Source of the DNA: Gammaproteobacteria bacterium
Lineage (GTDB): Bacteria; Pseudomonadota; Gammaproteobacteria; S012-40
Direction: 5' to 3'
Assembly: GCA_029879945.1 (NCBI GenBank)
Contig: JAOUPJ010000216.1
Coordinates: forward strand, 1 to 6,161
DNA length: 6,161 bases
Below, one piece after another: positions 6,049 through 6,161 of the stretch. Below the pieces are notes generated by a model. That model had not been told where the DNA came from. It was given only the letters and a program-made list of their open reading frames with translations, and made no database searches. Made by a program: the position numbers and the translations under genes. Numbering within the stretch: the stretch's first letter is position 1; each line of letters starts with the position of its first letter.

Positions 6049-6161
6049 TTATGTCAACCAAACTTGATAGGATTTATTACCCACAGAGTAGTCAAACACC
6101 CGCTGCGGGGCAATTCCGCTTTCTATCACTTGTTTTAAAATGGCGTCTAAATCAATATCAG
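6049..6161 (-). CDS. C-terminal fragment of an unidentified protein (enters from right edge)
   Basis: The minus strand is open from the right edge to a TAA at 6051-6049, giving 36 residues. They read as a helical, acidic stretch (DIDLDAILKQVIESGI) followed by a beta-like tail (QRVFDYSVGNKSYQVWLT). The codons look like those of the neighbouring genes and the composition is protein-like, which makes a true C-terminus the more likely reading; it would converge on the barrel gene. I do not recognise the family. The plus strand is also open over the same bases from ATG 6042 (or 6051), but without a Shine-Dalgarno site, so strand choice is not certain. Confidence 0.5.
   Translation of the reverse strand, partial: DIDLDAILKQVIESGIAPQRVFDYSVGNKSYQVWLT

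Noticed and set aside
6042..6161. Plus-strand ORF from ATG 6042 or ATG 6051 to the right edge
   Set aside because: No Shine-Dalgarno site precedes either ATG, and the opposite strand gives a more protein-like reading with codon use closer to the neighbours; kept only as an alternative.
1..6161. CRISPR arrays, tRNA or rRNA genes, insertion sequences, attachment sites
   Set aside because: No regularly spaced repeats, transposase-like frames, terminal inverted repeats or structural RNA signatures were seen in the window.

Overview
The window looks like a piece of a gammaproteobacterial chromosome, probably a marine or environmental species. Base composition is moderate (GC in the mid-40s by eye), Shine-Dalgarno sites are ordinary, the glucose-6-phosphate isomerase is of the proteobacterial type, and the genes encode a Gram-negative double-membrane envelope system. 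The species cannot be named from this sequence.

Layout: (1) 1-783, minus strand: the N-terminal half of glucose-6-phosphate isomerase (pgi), running off the left edge. (2) 784-991: a divergent intergenic region whose right half is extremely AT-rich. It holds a 16-bp perfect palindrome, a separate 8-bp inverted repeat and a good sigma-70-like promoter placed so close to the next gene that its mRNA may be leaderless. (3) 992-5883, plus strand: four tightly packed genes, read as one operon. They are a TetR-family repressor, a 12-TM RND/MMPL-type inner-membrane exporter, a secreted LolA-like protein of the 'outer membrane lipoprotein-sorting' family, and an outer-membrane beta-barrel with a DUF1302-like motif. 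Junctions are 20 nt, a 26-nt overlap and 5 nt. (4) 5884-6048: a short intergenic stretch with one hairpin. (5) 6049-6161, minus strand: a probable C-terminal fragment of an unidentified protein entering from the right edge.

The three structural genes supply one component for each envelope compartment: a proton-driven RND pump in the inner membrane, a lipid-binding-fold carrier in the periplasm and a barrel in the outer membrane. The simplest reading is a TetR-controlled trans-envelope route for a lipid or other hydrophobic molecule. It is analogous in logic to MMPL/HpnN systems and to RND-DUF1329-DUF1302 clusters, but its substrate and direction are unknown. No biosynthetic or catabolic gene in the window identifies the cargo, and pgi is most likely just a neighbour.
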